From contig JABMLG010000004.1 in the NCBI GenBank assembly GCA_013204985.1, forward strand, positions 1 through 64,000: a DNA stretch of 64,000 nucleotides, written 5' to 3'. Below the pieces are notes generated by a model. That model worked only from the letters and a program-made list of their open reading frames with translations. It was not told the origin of the DNA and searched no databases. Positions 1 to 7,539 of the stretch are shown here, in pieces. This stretch comes from Microbacteriaceae bacterium VKM Ac-2855. Lineage in GTDB: Bacteria; Actinomycetota; Actinomycetes; Actinomycetales; Microbacteriaceae. A program made the position numbers and the translations under genes. Every line of letters starts with the position of its first letter. Positions within the stretch are counted from its first letter, which is position 1.

Positions 1-70
1 GAAGACCTCGACCTCTTTCATGGCTCCGACGCGCCAACCTCACACCCGTACGGCTACACCGTCTTTTGCG

Positions 71-526
71 ATGAGCCGATTTGAGCGACTGTCAGAAATC
101 CAGAATGAGATTCTCATCTTTACAATGCAGCAAGTCGGCAACAAAGTCGACAAGTTCTACGTGCAGGGCAAGATCACCGACGACGCGCGGGGCAACGTTA
201 CGGGATACGAAGGTAACCTCAGGAACGTTGTCGTCGCCGGCGCCGTTCTCGACGTCTCTGATGTTCTCGCCAAGGATGTATTCAGAGAGAACGCTCGCTA
301 TATCAAGCCTCGAATCGTGGAGTTGCATGACATCCTCCGCGAGTTGCAGGGTAAGTCGCCGGTGAGGTTTCGGTGGGTGGTTGATACGAGAACCGGTGCG
401 GTTGAGAGTGAGTGGACGTATTACGAGAACCTGACTGACGCGGAGAAGAAGGATGACTTCTGGGAGAACTGGCAGGGCGATTTTGCATGGAAGGCTCAGC
501 TTGAGGCTGAGCTGGCCGGGCAGTAG
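71..526 (+). CDS. Putative immunity protein, DUF600/YezG-like (copy A)
   Basis: A 151-residue cytosolic protein with no signal or membrane segment. The C-terminal half carries an FRW / EWTYY / WQGDFAW pattern resembling DUF600 (YezG-like) immunity proteins that neutralise nuclease toxins; the family name is from memory and only moderately sure. The start at 71 was chosen over an upstream in-frame ATG at 20 because homology with the paralogue at 2516-2977 begins here (FERLSEIQ in both). The C-terminal 60 or so residues of the copies are almost identical while the middles diverge, as expected for immunity paralogues adapted to different toxins. Its cognate toxin would lie left of the window edge. 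Confidence 0.6.
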   Translation: MSRFERLSEIQNEILIFTMQQVGNKVDKFYVQGKITDDARGNVTGYEGNLRNVVVAGAVLDVSDVLAKDVFRENARYIKPRIVELHDILRELQGKSPVRFRWVVDTRTGAVESEWTYYENLTDAEKKDDFWENWQGDFAWKAQLEAELAGQ

Positions 527-594
527 CCTCAACTCTTCGCCGGTGTCGGCTCTGGCGCACTGCAGGTCCCCAGGGAGGCCGAGCGGGTGAACAT
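527..594. repeat. Duplicated 3' flank, copy A
   Basis: These 68 bases directly after the immunity gene stop are repeated almost exactly at 2978-3046 after the paralogue (about four substitutions and one inserted C). Homology runs leftwards into the 3' half of both immunity genes (from about 311 and 2762), so the duplicated unit is longer than the gene. It marks a cassette duplication or a recombination end in the toxin array. Confidence 0.8.
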
Positions 595-851
595 TGAGGA
601 GATCGGTACCGCGATCAACACCCTCGCCACCAGAGATTTCAGGCGCCTGGAAACTCCTCGAATGGCGACCCGGCGAACCCCGCAAAGGCATCTGGGATAT
701 GGGACACCTACCGCAGGCCAAGTTTGCTGATCTTCGAAACAATTACCTTAGCGGCAAGATCTCGAAGGAAACATTCTTCGCCGAGTATCGCAAGCCTGAG
801 AACTATCAGGTCGAAGACCCTCTCAGAAATTGGTCGCATATTGATGAGTAG
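591..851 (+). pseudogene. C-terminal tip of a polymorphic toxin, GH-E (HNH/EndoVII-like) nuclease
   Basis: The frame encodes a short polypeptide whose last 50 residues match the GH-E nuclease toxin signature: WDMGH, then KFADLRNNYLSGKIS, EYRKPENYQ, and a terminal NWSHIDE. In this family G, H and E residues form the metal-dependent DNase site. There is no toxin body: a stop lies at 588-590, the first usable codon is TTG at 594, and nearby text in another frame (533 onward) looks like the continuation of the duplicated flank. This is therefore a detached toxin tip. The ankyrin-type immunity gene follows after 23 bases with its own ribosome binding site, the order expected for a toxin/immunity pair. 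Confidence 0.65.
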
Positions 852-874
852 ACGAGATGGAATAGGAGAATCGT

Positions 875-1441
875 GTGACTATACCCCTATATGACGCAAA
901 AAATGAAACATACGAAAAGTTTATGTCGGTCTACGATCCGGTGACGATGCACAATTACGTCAAGGATGGCATAGGGGGGTTCCTCAGTAAGGCTATGGCG
1001 AACGAGGATCCTGTGGCGCGATTGGCGATCGCGAATCGTTTGCTTGATGATGGTGCTGATCCAAGTTTGGTGAGCACCGATGGTGATCGTGTGAACGTTT
1101 TGCATGTGTTGTGGGGGCGTGATAGGGATCGAGACCCCGAACCGGAGGCGGCCCTTATCGCGCGGTTGTTGGACGGTGGGGCAGACATCAACCTGCGCTC
1201 ACCCCGGTTCGGCCTCCCACTCACAATGCTCTCGCAGAAGATCGTTGCTACGCCAGAGTATTTGCCTGCCGTGTTTGCTGCGATTACGGCGCATTCCCGG
1301 CCTGATCTGACTGCGCACATCGATAATCGACGAGAGAAGAGCGTCGGGCAATCGCTCGCACGAACGAGGTTCGGAATCATGCGTGATGAGGTCCTTGCGT
1401 ACGCCGCCTCGACCGGCCAAGATATTGACGTAATCTCATGA
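875..1441 (+). CDS. Ankyrin-repeat-like immunity protein
   Basis: A 188-residue cytosolic protein starting at GTG 875, with TAGGAGAA at 863-870 as ribosome binding site. Residues about 40-120 contain two ankyrin-like units (RLLDDGADPSLVS, then ARLLDGGADINLRSPRFG). Ankyrin-type proteins are common immunity partners of GH-E and other HNH toxins, and this gene lies directly after the GH-E toxin tip, so the likely role is inhibition of that nuclease. The stop overlaps an ATG by ATGA, linking it to the DUF2185 gene. AT content is visibly higher than in the sugar loci further right, consistent with acquisition by transfer. Confidence 0.65.
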   Translation: MTIPLYDAKNETYEKFMSVYDPVTMHNYVKDGIGGFLSKAMANEDPVARLAIANRLLDDGADPSLVSTDGDRVNVLHVLWGRDRDRDPEPEAALIARLLDGGADINLRSPRFGLPLTMLSQKIVATPEYLPAVFAAITAHSRPDLTAHIDNRREKSVGQSLARTRFGIMRDEVLAYAASTGQDIDVIS

Positions 1442-1455
1442 GCGAAGGAGTAGGT

Positions 1456-1809
1456 ATGGAGTTCATTCCGCAGGCGGGTGCCTGTCTGATGACGTTGAAC
1501 GCGTGGGAGGGTCGCGCTCCAGTGCGCTGGATGATCCGTGAACCGTCGAAGGCGCCCGTCGACAACGGTTGGCGCATCATGAGCGCGGCAGACAGCAGTG
1601 AGTATCTCGCCGATTCGGCCAACTGGCGCATCACTGACTTCAACGACGCCTGCGGCATCGAGCCAGCCCTGATCGGCATCTACGATCTTCCGGTAGGAGC
1701 CGACCTCCAGATCGTTGTCGATGAGCGCGGCAAGCGCATCGTAGAGACGCCGACCGGCCGCGAACTCGCACCCGAGCAGTTGTACGTCCCCAAAAACCAG
1801 CGACGCTAA
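1456..1809 (+). CDS. DUF2185 (Imm33-like) family protein, putative immunity protein
   Basis: A 117-residue protein with a DUF2185-like layout: a CLMTLN strand, APVRWMIREPS, then the hallmark DNGWRIMSAADSSEY, and a C-terminal LPVGADLQIVVDERG. DUF2185 domains recur as immunity proteins in toxin clusters. Two starts are possible: ATG 1438 overlapping the upstream stop, or ATG 1456 preceded by GAAGGAG at 1444-1450 with a 5-base spacer. I prefer 1456. Its last 17 or so residues (IVETPTGRELAPEQ) reappear in the scar at 3047-3182, so a second copy of this gene once existed nearby. Confidence 0.65.
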   Translation: MEFIPQAGACLMTLNAWEGRAPVRWMIREPSKAPVDNGWRIMSAADSSEYLADSANWRITDFNDACGIEPALIGIYDLPVGADLQIVVDERGKRIVETPTGRELAPEQLYVPKNQRR

Positions 1810-2158
1810 TCCGCCTCCTTCGCCGTCTGTCGTCTGGCGCTAGGACCTGCGCAAGATCGGGGGGCTCAATGGGCGGGACTGGACCGAACATCGGCGATGA
1901 ACTCATCCCAACGGCAAAAGCTTCAGTCCGCCCACAAAACTCATAGCGGATACAGGCCAGGCGGTGATATTCCACGCGTCAAGGCTGAGGTCTCGTCAAG
2001 GCTGAGGTCTTTGGCCCGTTCGGTCGGAACTGCAAGAGCGCGTGCTGTGCTCCAGAATCATATATCGAGCGAGTGCACCGGGGTCTAGCGGCACATACCT
2101 GTCTCAAGCGAACGCTGATGGCATGAAAGGCCGTGGCACCGTCGAGAACCCACAATAG
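1810..2158. other. Gene-poor spacer within the toxin array
   Basis: No supported gene. In frame with the nuclease tip that follows, codons upstream of the TAG at 2156-2158 read GMKGRGTVENPQ, which may be decayed toxin sequence. The only obvious structure is the 17-bp tandem duplication at 1977-2010. Confidence 0.5.
1977..2010. repeat. Perfect 17-bp tandem duplication
   Basis: The 17-mer CGTCAAGGCTGAGGTCT occurs at 1977-1993 and again at 1994-2010 with no mismatch. It lies outside any gene and looks like a recent slippage or repair duplication in decaying sequence. Confidence 0.85.
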
Positions 2159-2503
2159 AAGAACAATCGTGACCGATTCACCAACGCCCGCGACACTCCC
2201 GACAAGCTCCCCGGCGACGAGGCAGGCCACCTCATCGCCGACATGTTCGACGACAGCCCAGCCCTCGACAACCTCGACAGCCAAGCCATGGCAATCAACC
2301 GCGGCGCCGGCTCGAAATGGACGGCGATGGAACGAGACTGGCGGAACGCCCTGACCAAAGACCCGCCCAGCACTGTCACCGACATCGAGATACAGGTTCT
2401 CTACGATGGCAGCAGACGACCCTCGGGCTTCGATATAAATTACAAGGTCGATGATGATTCGATAGACGAGCACATTCCGAATCCCGTACCAGGGATGGAT
2501 TAG
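2159..2503 (+). pseudogene. C-terminal tip of a DNA/RNA non-specific nuclease toxin
   Basis: Open from just after the TAG at 2156. It encodes about 114 residues typical of the C-terminal DNA/RNA non-specific endonuclease toxin domain: DRFTNARD, GDEAGHLIADMF, a NRGAGSKWTAMERDW block, TDIEIQVLYDG, and a final IPNPVPGMD. The GH in EAGHLIA matches the catalytic-region histidine of this fold. There is no start codon with a ribosome binding site before the catalytic block and the delivery domain is missing, so it is a toxin tip rather than a full gene. The DUF600-like immunity gene begins 12 bases later. Confidence 0.7.
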
Positions 2504-2515
2504 GAGAAAGAAATT

Positions 2516-2977
2516 ATGATCAGTGAGCGATTCGAACGACTGTCCGAGATTCAAGATGAGATTCTCAACTTCACTATGCAACAGGTCGGTGACCAGGTCG
2601 ACAAGTTTTATGTTCAAGGTAAAGTATCCGACGACAGTCGGGGGAACATAACACGCCTTCAAGGCAATCTAAAATACGTCGTCGTCGGAGAACGAGTGTT
2701 GAACAATTCCGACGTAGTGGATGATGCTGAATTTGATGATAGCGTTGCTTACGTCCGGCCGAGAATCGTGGAGTTGCATGACATTCTGCGTGAGTTGCAG
2801 GAGAAATCTCCGGTGCGGTTTCGGTGGTCGGTGGATACGAAAACCGGTGAGGTTGAGAGTGAATGGACGTATTACGACGACCTGACCGACGAGGAGAAGA
2901 AGGACAACTTCTGGGAGAACTGGCAGGGCGATTTTGCGTGGAAGGCGCAGCTCGAGGCTGAGCTCGCCGGGCAATAG
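2516..2977 (+). CDS. Putative immunity protein, DUF600/YezG-like (copy B)
   Basis: A 153-residue paralogue of the gene at 71-526. The ribosome binding site AGGAGAAAG lies inside and just after the stop of the nuclease tip, so the two were probably translated together. The first 40 and last 70 residues match copy A closely, whereas the segment about residues 45-80 is divergent and includes an acidic stretch (DVVDDAEFDDS) that could contact a basic nuclease. Pairing a DUF600-like protein with a DNA/RNA non-specific nuclease is a known combination; the assignment here is by order and pattern. Confidence 0.65.
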   Translation: MISERFERLSEIQDEILNFTMQQVGDQVDKFYVQGKVSDDSRGNITRLQGNLKYVVVGERVLNNSDVVDDAEFDDSVAYVRPRIVELHDILRELQEKSPVRFRWSVDTKTGEVESEWTYYDDLTDEEKKDNFWENWQGDFAWKAQLEAELAGQ

Positions 2978-3046
2978 CCTCCAACTCTTCGCCGGTGTCG
3001 GCTCTGGCGCACTGCAGGTCTCCAGGGAGGCCGAGCAGGTGAACAT
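2978..3046. repeat. Duplicated 3' flank, copy B
   Basis: Near-identical copy of 527-594, starting directly after the stop of the paralogous immunity gene and ending at the same GTGAACAT. After this point the two loci diverge completely: GH-E toxin at the first, chimeric scar at the second. That places a recombination boundary here. Confidence 0.8.
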
Positions 3047-3182
3047 GCAGGAGAACGGAAGACCGCCTGATGCCTCTATTCCGAACCCTGTTCCGATCGT
3101 CGAAACACCGACGGGTCGGGAACTCGCCCCTGAACAAATGTACGTCCCACCAGGTCAGCGACGCTGGCATTTGATCCGATGA
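3047..3182 (+). pseudogene. Chimeric scar: toxin tail fused to DUF2185 immunity tail
   Basis: In one frame the sequence reads ASIPNPVP, matching the end of the nuclease tip (HIPNPVP at about 2495), followed at once by IVETPTGRELAPEQMYVPP, matching the end of the DUF2185 protein (about 1740-1805). Neither gene is otherwise present. The simplest reading is a deletion or recombination that joined the last codons of a toxin to the last codons of an immunity gene. It has no start codon of its own with a convincing ribosome binding site. Confidence 0.65.
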
Positions 3183-4349
3183 CAGAACACCCCGCCCACG
3201 CCATCAACGAGTGAGGTTGAGCGGAGAGTGTTGTCTAGCTCTGCCGTAGCGACGATATCTCACGGCACGCTCGATGTCGGCGGCGGTGTCTACCCTCGCG
3301 GATTGGGTGCAACTCGGCGATACGGCGATCGCGCGGCCGACCAGATCGAGCAGATAGGCGACCGCCGCGCGCCGTTGGGTCTGACGGATTCCGAGCTGAC
3401 CGTCATGGGTGATGGTGCCACCAGCGCCGCTCGCGGTGCGGGCGTGGGTGCGGTCCGCGAGCTCGTCGGCGCACCTCGACCGCCTCGCGGTCGCGCGGAC
3501 ACCCAAGGCGATGCTGTTCGAGTGGTTGAAGTGCGGCCGGATCACGGAGGTTCGGGTGTGGGCGTCTCCGGTAGTGCGCTGCCGGCCGTGACGATGGCCG
3601 GGCGACACCGACCCGCTTCCACCCCGGCGAGCGCGTGACCGTTGACCCTCGGATGAGCGTTGACCGGAAGGGTGCGGATGGATGCCTTGCGGCAGGTCGC
3701 GGCCCTGTACCACCAACCGTGGGGACGACTCGGCGGGCTGATGACTGCGAACACCGGCGCCGCGAGCGCGTGCGCTCGACTGTCGCGCGGTCCGTATTCT
3801 CGCGCGCCGGGATGATGATCTATTACTCTCCCGCCGACGCGGCCCTCGGAGACGGTGACGAGCGGGTCGACCAGTCGCCGCAGCGCTGGTCATCGCCCAT
3901 CAGTACGCGGTCCCGGAAGGCTCCTCGACCGGCGCCGACGACAAAGAGCCGCGCGAGGCCGCGCTGCGCCGTGCACTGGAGGAACAACACGTGCGGGGCG
4001 CCCCGTCCCGGGGTCGTTCACGCTTATGACCTGATACCCGACGTTCGCGGGCGAGCTTGATGAGGCCGGCTGTACCGCGACGGCGCTGCGCGACGCGGAG
4101 CGTCGATCACCGATCGATGGCCCCCTCCGTCAACGACCACGAAGATCAACGCCAGAAGCGACACCACGCTCTTGGGCTCACCACCCGTCGGCCGGGAGCA
4201 GCCGGGTCGGCGCACGCAACGCAGCCCGCTGCCCGATCGCCGCACCGCGCGCCACGGAACTCGACCACACCCGACATGCGATGAGCGGACGGATGCGGCG
4301 TCCCCGCGCGGACGATCACCCAGAGCGACAGGCAAATCCCGTCCAGGTA
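3183..4349. other. Long stretch without a convincing gene
   Basis: About 1.17 kb. Open frames exist on both strands (for example about 230 codons on the minus strand at 3204-3893), but their translations are rich in R, S, A and P without a domain, and no start has a good ribosome binding site. No tRNA, transposase motif or terminal inverted repeat was seen. It separates the toxin remnants from the sugar loci and may be heavily decayed coding sequence. Confidence 0.5.
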
Positions 4350-4379
4350 TTGACGGCGGTCGGAAACTCGGCTTATCTT
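4350..4379 (+). promoter_or_regulatory. Putative sigma70-type promoter of ABC importer operon 1
   Basis: TTGACG at 4350-4355 and TATCTT at 4374-4379 with an 18-base spacer, about 55 bases before the binding-protein start. The tandem repeats at 4379-4417 begin at the -10 element, well placed for a repressor to block polymerase. Confidence 0.55.
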
Positions 4380-4417
4380 GCAATCGATCGCTGCAACCGA
4401 TCGCAGCAACCGATCTC
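4379..4417. repeat. Three tandem 13-bp repeats, putative operator
   Basis: TGCAATCGATCGC (4379-4391), TGCAACCGATCGC (4392-4404) and AGCAACCGATCTC (4405-4417). The core GCAAYCGATC is kept in all three. The 13-bp spacing is not a whole helical turn. Candidate binder: the LacI regulator at 9235-10227. Confidence 0.65.
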
Positions 4418-4434
4418 ATTGGAGAGATATGACT

Positions 4435-5694
4435 ATGAAGCGATGGAGCTTCGCCGTCGCAGGACTCGCAGTCGCGAGCCTGTTGCTGGCTGGATGCTCG
4501 ACGACGGCCTCGACGCAGAGCGATGCTTCCGACGGCCCCGTGACTCTCACGTACTGGGACTTCCTGGACCCGACCCAGGACAACCCGCGGTCCAACGCCC
4601 TCAAGACGAACATCGCCGCCTTCGAGGAGGCGAACCCGAACATCACGATCGACCTGTCGGTGGTGTCCCTCTCGGACATGCTCAACCGCCTGCCGCAGGC
4701 CGCGGCCGCGGGCCAGGCACCCGACGTTTTCAAGATGTTCACGCCCGTCGTCCCGCAGATGGCCGCGGCCGGTGCGTACTCGCCGCTCCCGGAGGCCGCC
4801 TCCGAGGTGACCGACTGGCTGCGTCCGGTCGACGTCTTCGCCGGTCCCGACGGCAAGCAGGTCGCGGTGCCGTACGAGTACCGCACCTGCGCCCTCTACT
4901 ACAACCAGAAGATCCTCGACCAGATCGGCGCCACCGCGCCCACGACCTATGACGAGGTCGTCGACGTCGCCGCCAAGGCGGCGGCTGCCGGGTTCACCGG
5001 CTTCGGCACCGGCTTCTCAGACACGGACAACTCCGCGATCATCGGCACGTTCTTCGACTGCTTCATGAGCCAGGTGGGCCAGGAGGAGTTCAACGAGGAC
5101 GGCGAGGCCGACTTCGCCACCAAGAAGGGCGAGGAATTCGGCGACCTGCTCGCCTCCTTGCGCGACGCGAAGGCACTGGGCAGCAGTGTGGTGTCCGACA
5201 GCTACTCCACCGTCACCGACGGACTCGCCAACGGCACCTCCGCCATGGCCATCCTGGGCACGGAACGCATCGTGTCGTACGCCGCCTCCAATCCAGACAT
5301 CAAGTGGGCGAAACTGCCCACCGCCTCCGCCGGCGACTCGACGGGAGCGACGCTGGGCTGGACGCTCGGGATCGGCGCCAACAGCAAGCACGTGGATGCG
5401 GCCTGGAAGTTCATCGAGTACATGACCGGTCCCGAGGCCGGCGCGGTGATGGCGACCGGCGGCGAGGTACCCACCCGCGCCGCGACCTATGAAGAGGACT
5501 ACTTCTCCACGCCGGAGGCGGACACGGTCAAGTCGATCGCCGACTACGTCGAGAGCAACAGCGAGCCGCACTCCTACCCGGACAACTGGGTCGCCCTCGC
5601 GACCGGCCTGTCCCGATCCGGTCAGGAGCTGTACCTGAACGGCTCGACCGGCAAGGAATTCATCCAGGCCGCGCAGGACGCGGCGAACCAGTAA
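4435..5694 (+). CDS. Sugar ABC transporter substrate-binding lipoprotein (family 1)
   Basis: Extracellular solute-binding lipoprotein that would capture a sugar for the two permeases that follow. Start at ATG 4435 (MKRWSFAV), 8 bases after GGAGAG at 4421; an upstream in-frame ATG at 4429 is too close to it. A signal peptide ends in the lipobox LLLAGC with the lipidated Cys at residue 21. The mature protein begins with the usual VTLTYWDFLDPTQD strand and has the PDVFKMFTPVV and ALYYNQKILDQIG patterns of family 1 sugar-binding proteins. Length 419 residues is normal. Substrate cannot be deduced from sequence. Confidence 0.9.
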   Translation: MKRWSFAVAGLAVASLLLAGCSTTASTQSDASDGPVTLTYWDFLDPTQDNPRSNALKTNIAAFEEANPNITIDLSVVSLSDMLNRLPQAAAAGQAPDVFKMFTPVVPQMAAAGAYSPLPEAASEVTDWLRPVDVFAGPDGKQVAVPYEYRTCALYYNQKILDQIGATAPTTYDEVVDVAAKAAAAGFTGFGTGFSDTDNSAIIGTFFDCFMSQVGQEEFNEDGEADFATKKGEEFGDLLASLRDAKALGSSVVSDSYSTVTDGLANGTSAMAILGTERIVSYAASNPDIKWAKLPTASAGDSTGATLGWTLGIGANSKHVDAAWKFIEYMTGPEAGAVMATGGEVPTRAATYEEDYFSTPEADTVKSIADYVESNSEPHSYPDNWVALATGLSRSGQELYLNGSTGKEFIQAAQDAANQ

Positions 5695-5709
5695 TCTCGC
5701 CAACCATCC

Positions 5710-5733
5710 GGGGGCCCGAGCGATCGGGCTCCC
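5710..5733 (+). promoter_or_regulatory. Intergenic stem-loop between binding protein and permease
   Basis: A 10-bp stem (GGGGGCCCGA with TCGGGCTCCC, one G-U pair) closed by a GCGA tetraloop of GNRA type. There is no T-run. Such hairpins commonly protect the binding-protein mRNA or attenuate readthrough so that binding protein exceeds permease. Confidence 0.6.
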
Positions 5734-5749
5734 CGGAGAGCGGATCATC

Positions 5750-6682
5750 ATGTCAACAACCAGTGCCGCGCGGGCCGTTGCCCCGCAGACGCCGGACGCC
5801 GCGGTCTCCGTGCCCGCGAATCGTCCCCGCCCGGATCGTCGGGTCTGGCTCTACGTCCTCCCCGTCAGCGTCGTCTTCCTCTTCGTGTTCGTCGGTCCCC
5901 TCTTCTACACCGCGTGGACCGCGCTGCACGAGACGAACTACTACGCCATCGGCGAGTTCTCGGGCCTGAACTCGTTCACCAAGCTCTTCTCCGATCCGAG
6001 CCTCCTCGGGCAGATCGGCACAACACTCGCCTTCTCGCTCGGTGCGCTCGTGATCGCGCTGCCGGCAGGACTGCTGTCGGCCATCGTCCTGAACAACATC
6101 CAGAACTTCAAACGCACCGTCCGGGCCCTGTTCCTGCTGCCGTGGCTGATGTCTCAGGCGACAGCGGGCACGATCTGGCTGTGGTTCCTCAACCCCAACT
6201 TCGGCCCCGCGAGCGCGATCACCACCTCGCTCGGCTTCGGCCCGACCGATGTGTTCTCCTCGCCCACCAGCGCACTGGTCGCCGTCACCTTGATCACCGC
6301 CTGGTGGTCCTACCCGCAAGCGATGCTGCTCTTCCTCGGTGCTCTGCAGACGATTCCGGAGGAACTGCGGGAGAGCCTGCGCGTGGACGGCGGCGGCATC
6401 TGGCGCGGCTTCATCAGCGTCACCTTGCCCTACCTGCGCAACACCATCGTCTCCGTGACGGTCGTGCTGCTGATGCTCTACGTGCAGATGGTCACGATCA
6501 TCCTCGTCACCACCCGCGGCGGGCCGCTCGCCGCGACCGAGACCCTCTCGATGCGGGTCTACAACCAGACCTTCAACGACTTCGACCTCTCCGGAGCATC
6601 CGCGACCGCGATCCTGCTCTTCGCCATCAACGTCGTGCTCACCCTGGTCGCCATCCGGTTCCGACGGAAGGAAAGCCTGTGA
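5750..6682 (+). CDS. Sugar ABC transporter permease (MalF-type)
   Basis: A 310-residue inner-membrane subunit with six predicted helices, the first about residues 32-52 after a basic cytosolic leader. The EAA-like coupling loop that contacts the ATPase reads IPEELRESLRVDGGGIWRGF near residue 205, with the usual conserved glycine. RBS CCGGAGAG lies 9 bases upstream of ATG 5750. The stop overlaps the GTG of the partner permease (GTGA at 6679-6682). No ATPase gene is found in this locus. Confidence 0.9.
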   Translation: MSTTSAARAVAPQTPDAAVSVPANRPRPDRRVWLYVLPVSVVFLFVFVGPLFYTAWTALHETNYYAIGEFSGLNSFTKLFSDPSLLGQIGTTLAFSLGALVIALPAGLLSAIVLNNIQNFKRTVRALFLLPWLMSQATAGTIWLWFLNPNFGPASAITTSLGFGPTDVFSSPTSALVAVTLITAWWSYPQAMLLFLGALQTIPEELRESLRVDGGGIWRGFISVTLPYLRNTIVSVTVVLLMLYVQMVTIILVTTRGGPLAATETLSMRVYNQTFNDFDLSGASATAILLFAINVVLTLVAIRFRRKESL

Positions 6683-7539
6683 CCGCCGCAATCGTCCGTC
6701 CCCGCCGCAAGAAGGGATCCGTTCTCGCAGCGGTCCCATCGTGGGTGTACATCGTCGTCACTGCCCTGATCGTGCTGCCACCCGTCGCGTGGATCCTGTC
6801 CACGTCGCTCAAGGTCGAAGCCGACACGATCCAGTTCCCGCCGGAGTGGATTCCCGACCCGTTCTCCGGCTCCGCCTACGCCGGTTTGTTCACCTCCACG
6901 AACATCCGGTTCTTCATCAACTCACTGATCTACGCCGGCGGCTCGATCATCCTCGCGCTGGTGATCTGCATCCCCGCCGCGTACGTCGCCACCCGATTCC
7001 GCAGCCGCCGCATGGAGACCCTGATGACGGGAATCCTCGTGCTCTCGATGGTTCCCGCGATCGTCGTCTTCATCGCCCTGTACTCCATGTTCGTGAAGAC
7101 CGCGCTGATCAACACCTACCCGATGCTGATCGTGGTCTACACCGCGATCATCTGCGGGCAGACGATCCTGTTCCTGCGCAATTTCATCGAGAACATCCCC
7201 GTCGAGATCGAGGAGGCCGCCGCCATCGACGGCTGCTCGCGATTGCAGATCCTCATCCGCATCGTGCTCCCGCTGATCCGACCCGGCATCGCCGCGATCG
7301 CGATCTTCATCTTCGTGTTCGTCTGGAACGACTTCCTCGTCGGAACCGTGCTCGCAACCACCGAAGACATGAAGACCGTGCAGAACGGCATCGTCCGCTA
7401 CATCACCACCGGATTCGGCAACTTCTGGGGTCTGTTCTCCGCCTTCGTCGTGGTCGCCTTCCTCCCCGTGCTGGCGATCTTCACCGCCTTCCAGCGCTGG
7501 TTCATCGCCGGCCTCACCTCCGGCGGCGTCAAGGGATGA
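6679..7539 (+). CDS. Sugar ABC transporter permease (MalG-type)
   Basis: Second membrane subunit, 286 residues, six helices and a C-terminal EAA loop (EIEEAAAIDGCSRLQIL). GTG start at 6679 overlaps the stop of the first permease, with GGAAGGAAAG just upstream; longer open sequence to the left in this frame is antisense-like and not used. Ends with the LTSGGVKG tail typical of the family. Its stop overlaps the ATG of the oxidoreductase, indicating one transcript. Confidence 0.9.
   Translation: MTAAIVRPRRKKGSVLAAVPSWVYIVVTALIVLPPVAWILSTSLKVEADTIQFPPEWIPDPFSGSAYAGLFTSTNIRFFINSLIYAGGSIILALVICIPAAYVATRFRSRRMETLMTGILVLSMVPAIVVFIALYSMFVKTALINTYPMLIVVYTAIICGQTILFLRNFIENIPVEIEEAAAIDGCSRLQILIRIVLPLIRPGIAAIAIFIFVFVWNDFLVGTVLATTEDMKTVQNGIVRYITTGFGNFWGLFSAFVVVAFLPVLAIFTAFQRWFIAGLTSGGVKG

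Noticed and set aside
1897-2088. Short plus-strand frame spanning the 17-bp tandem duplication
   Set aside because: No ribosome binding site, no recognisable protein, and the duplication lies inside it.
3204-3893. 230-codon minus-strand frame in the gene-poor stretch
   Set aside because: Translation is dominated by R, S, A and G with no domain, and there is no ribosome binding site; treated as non-coding.
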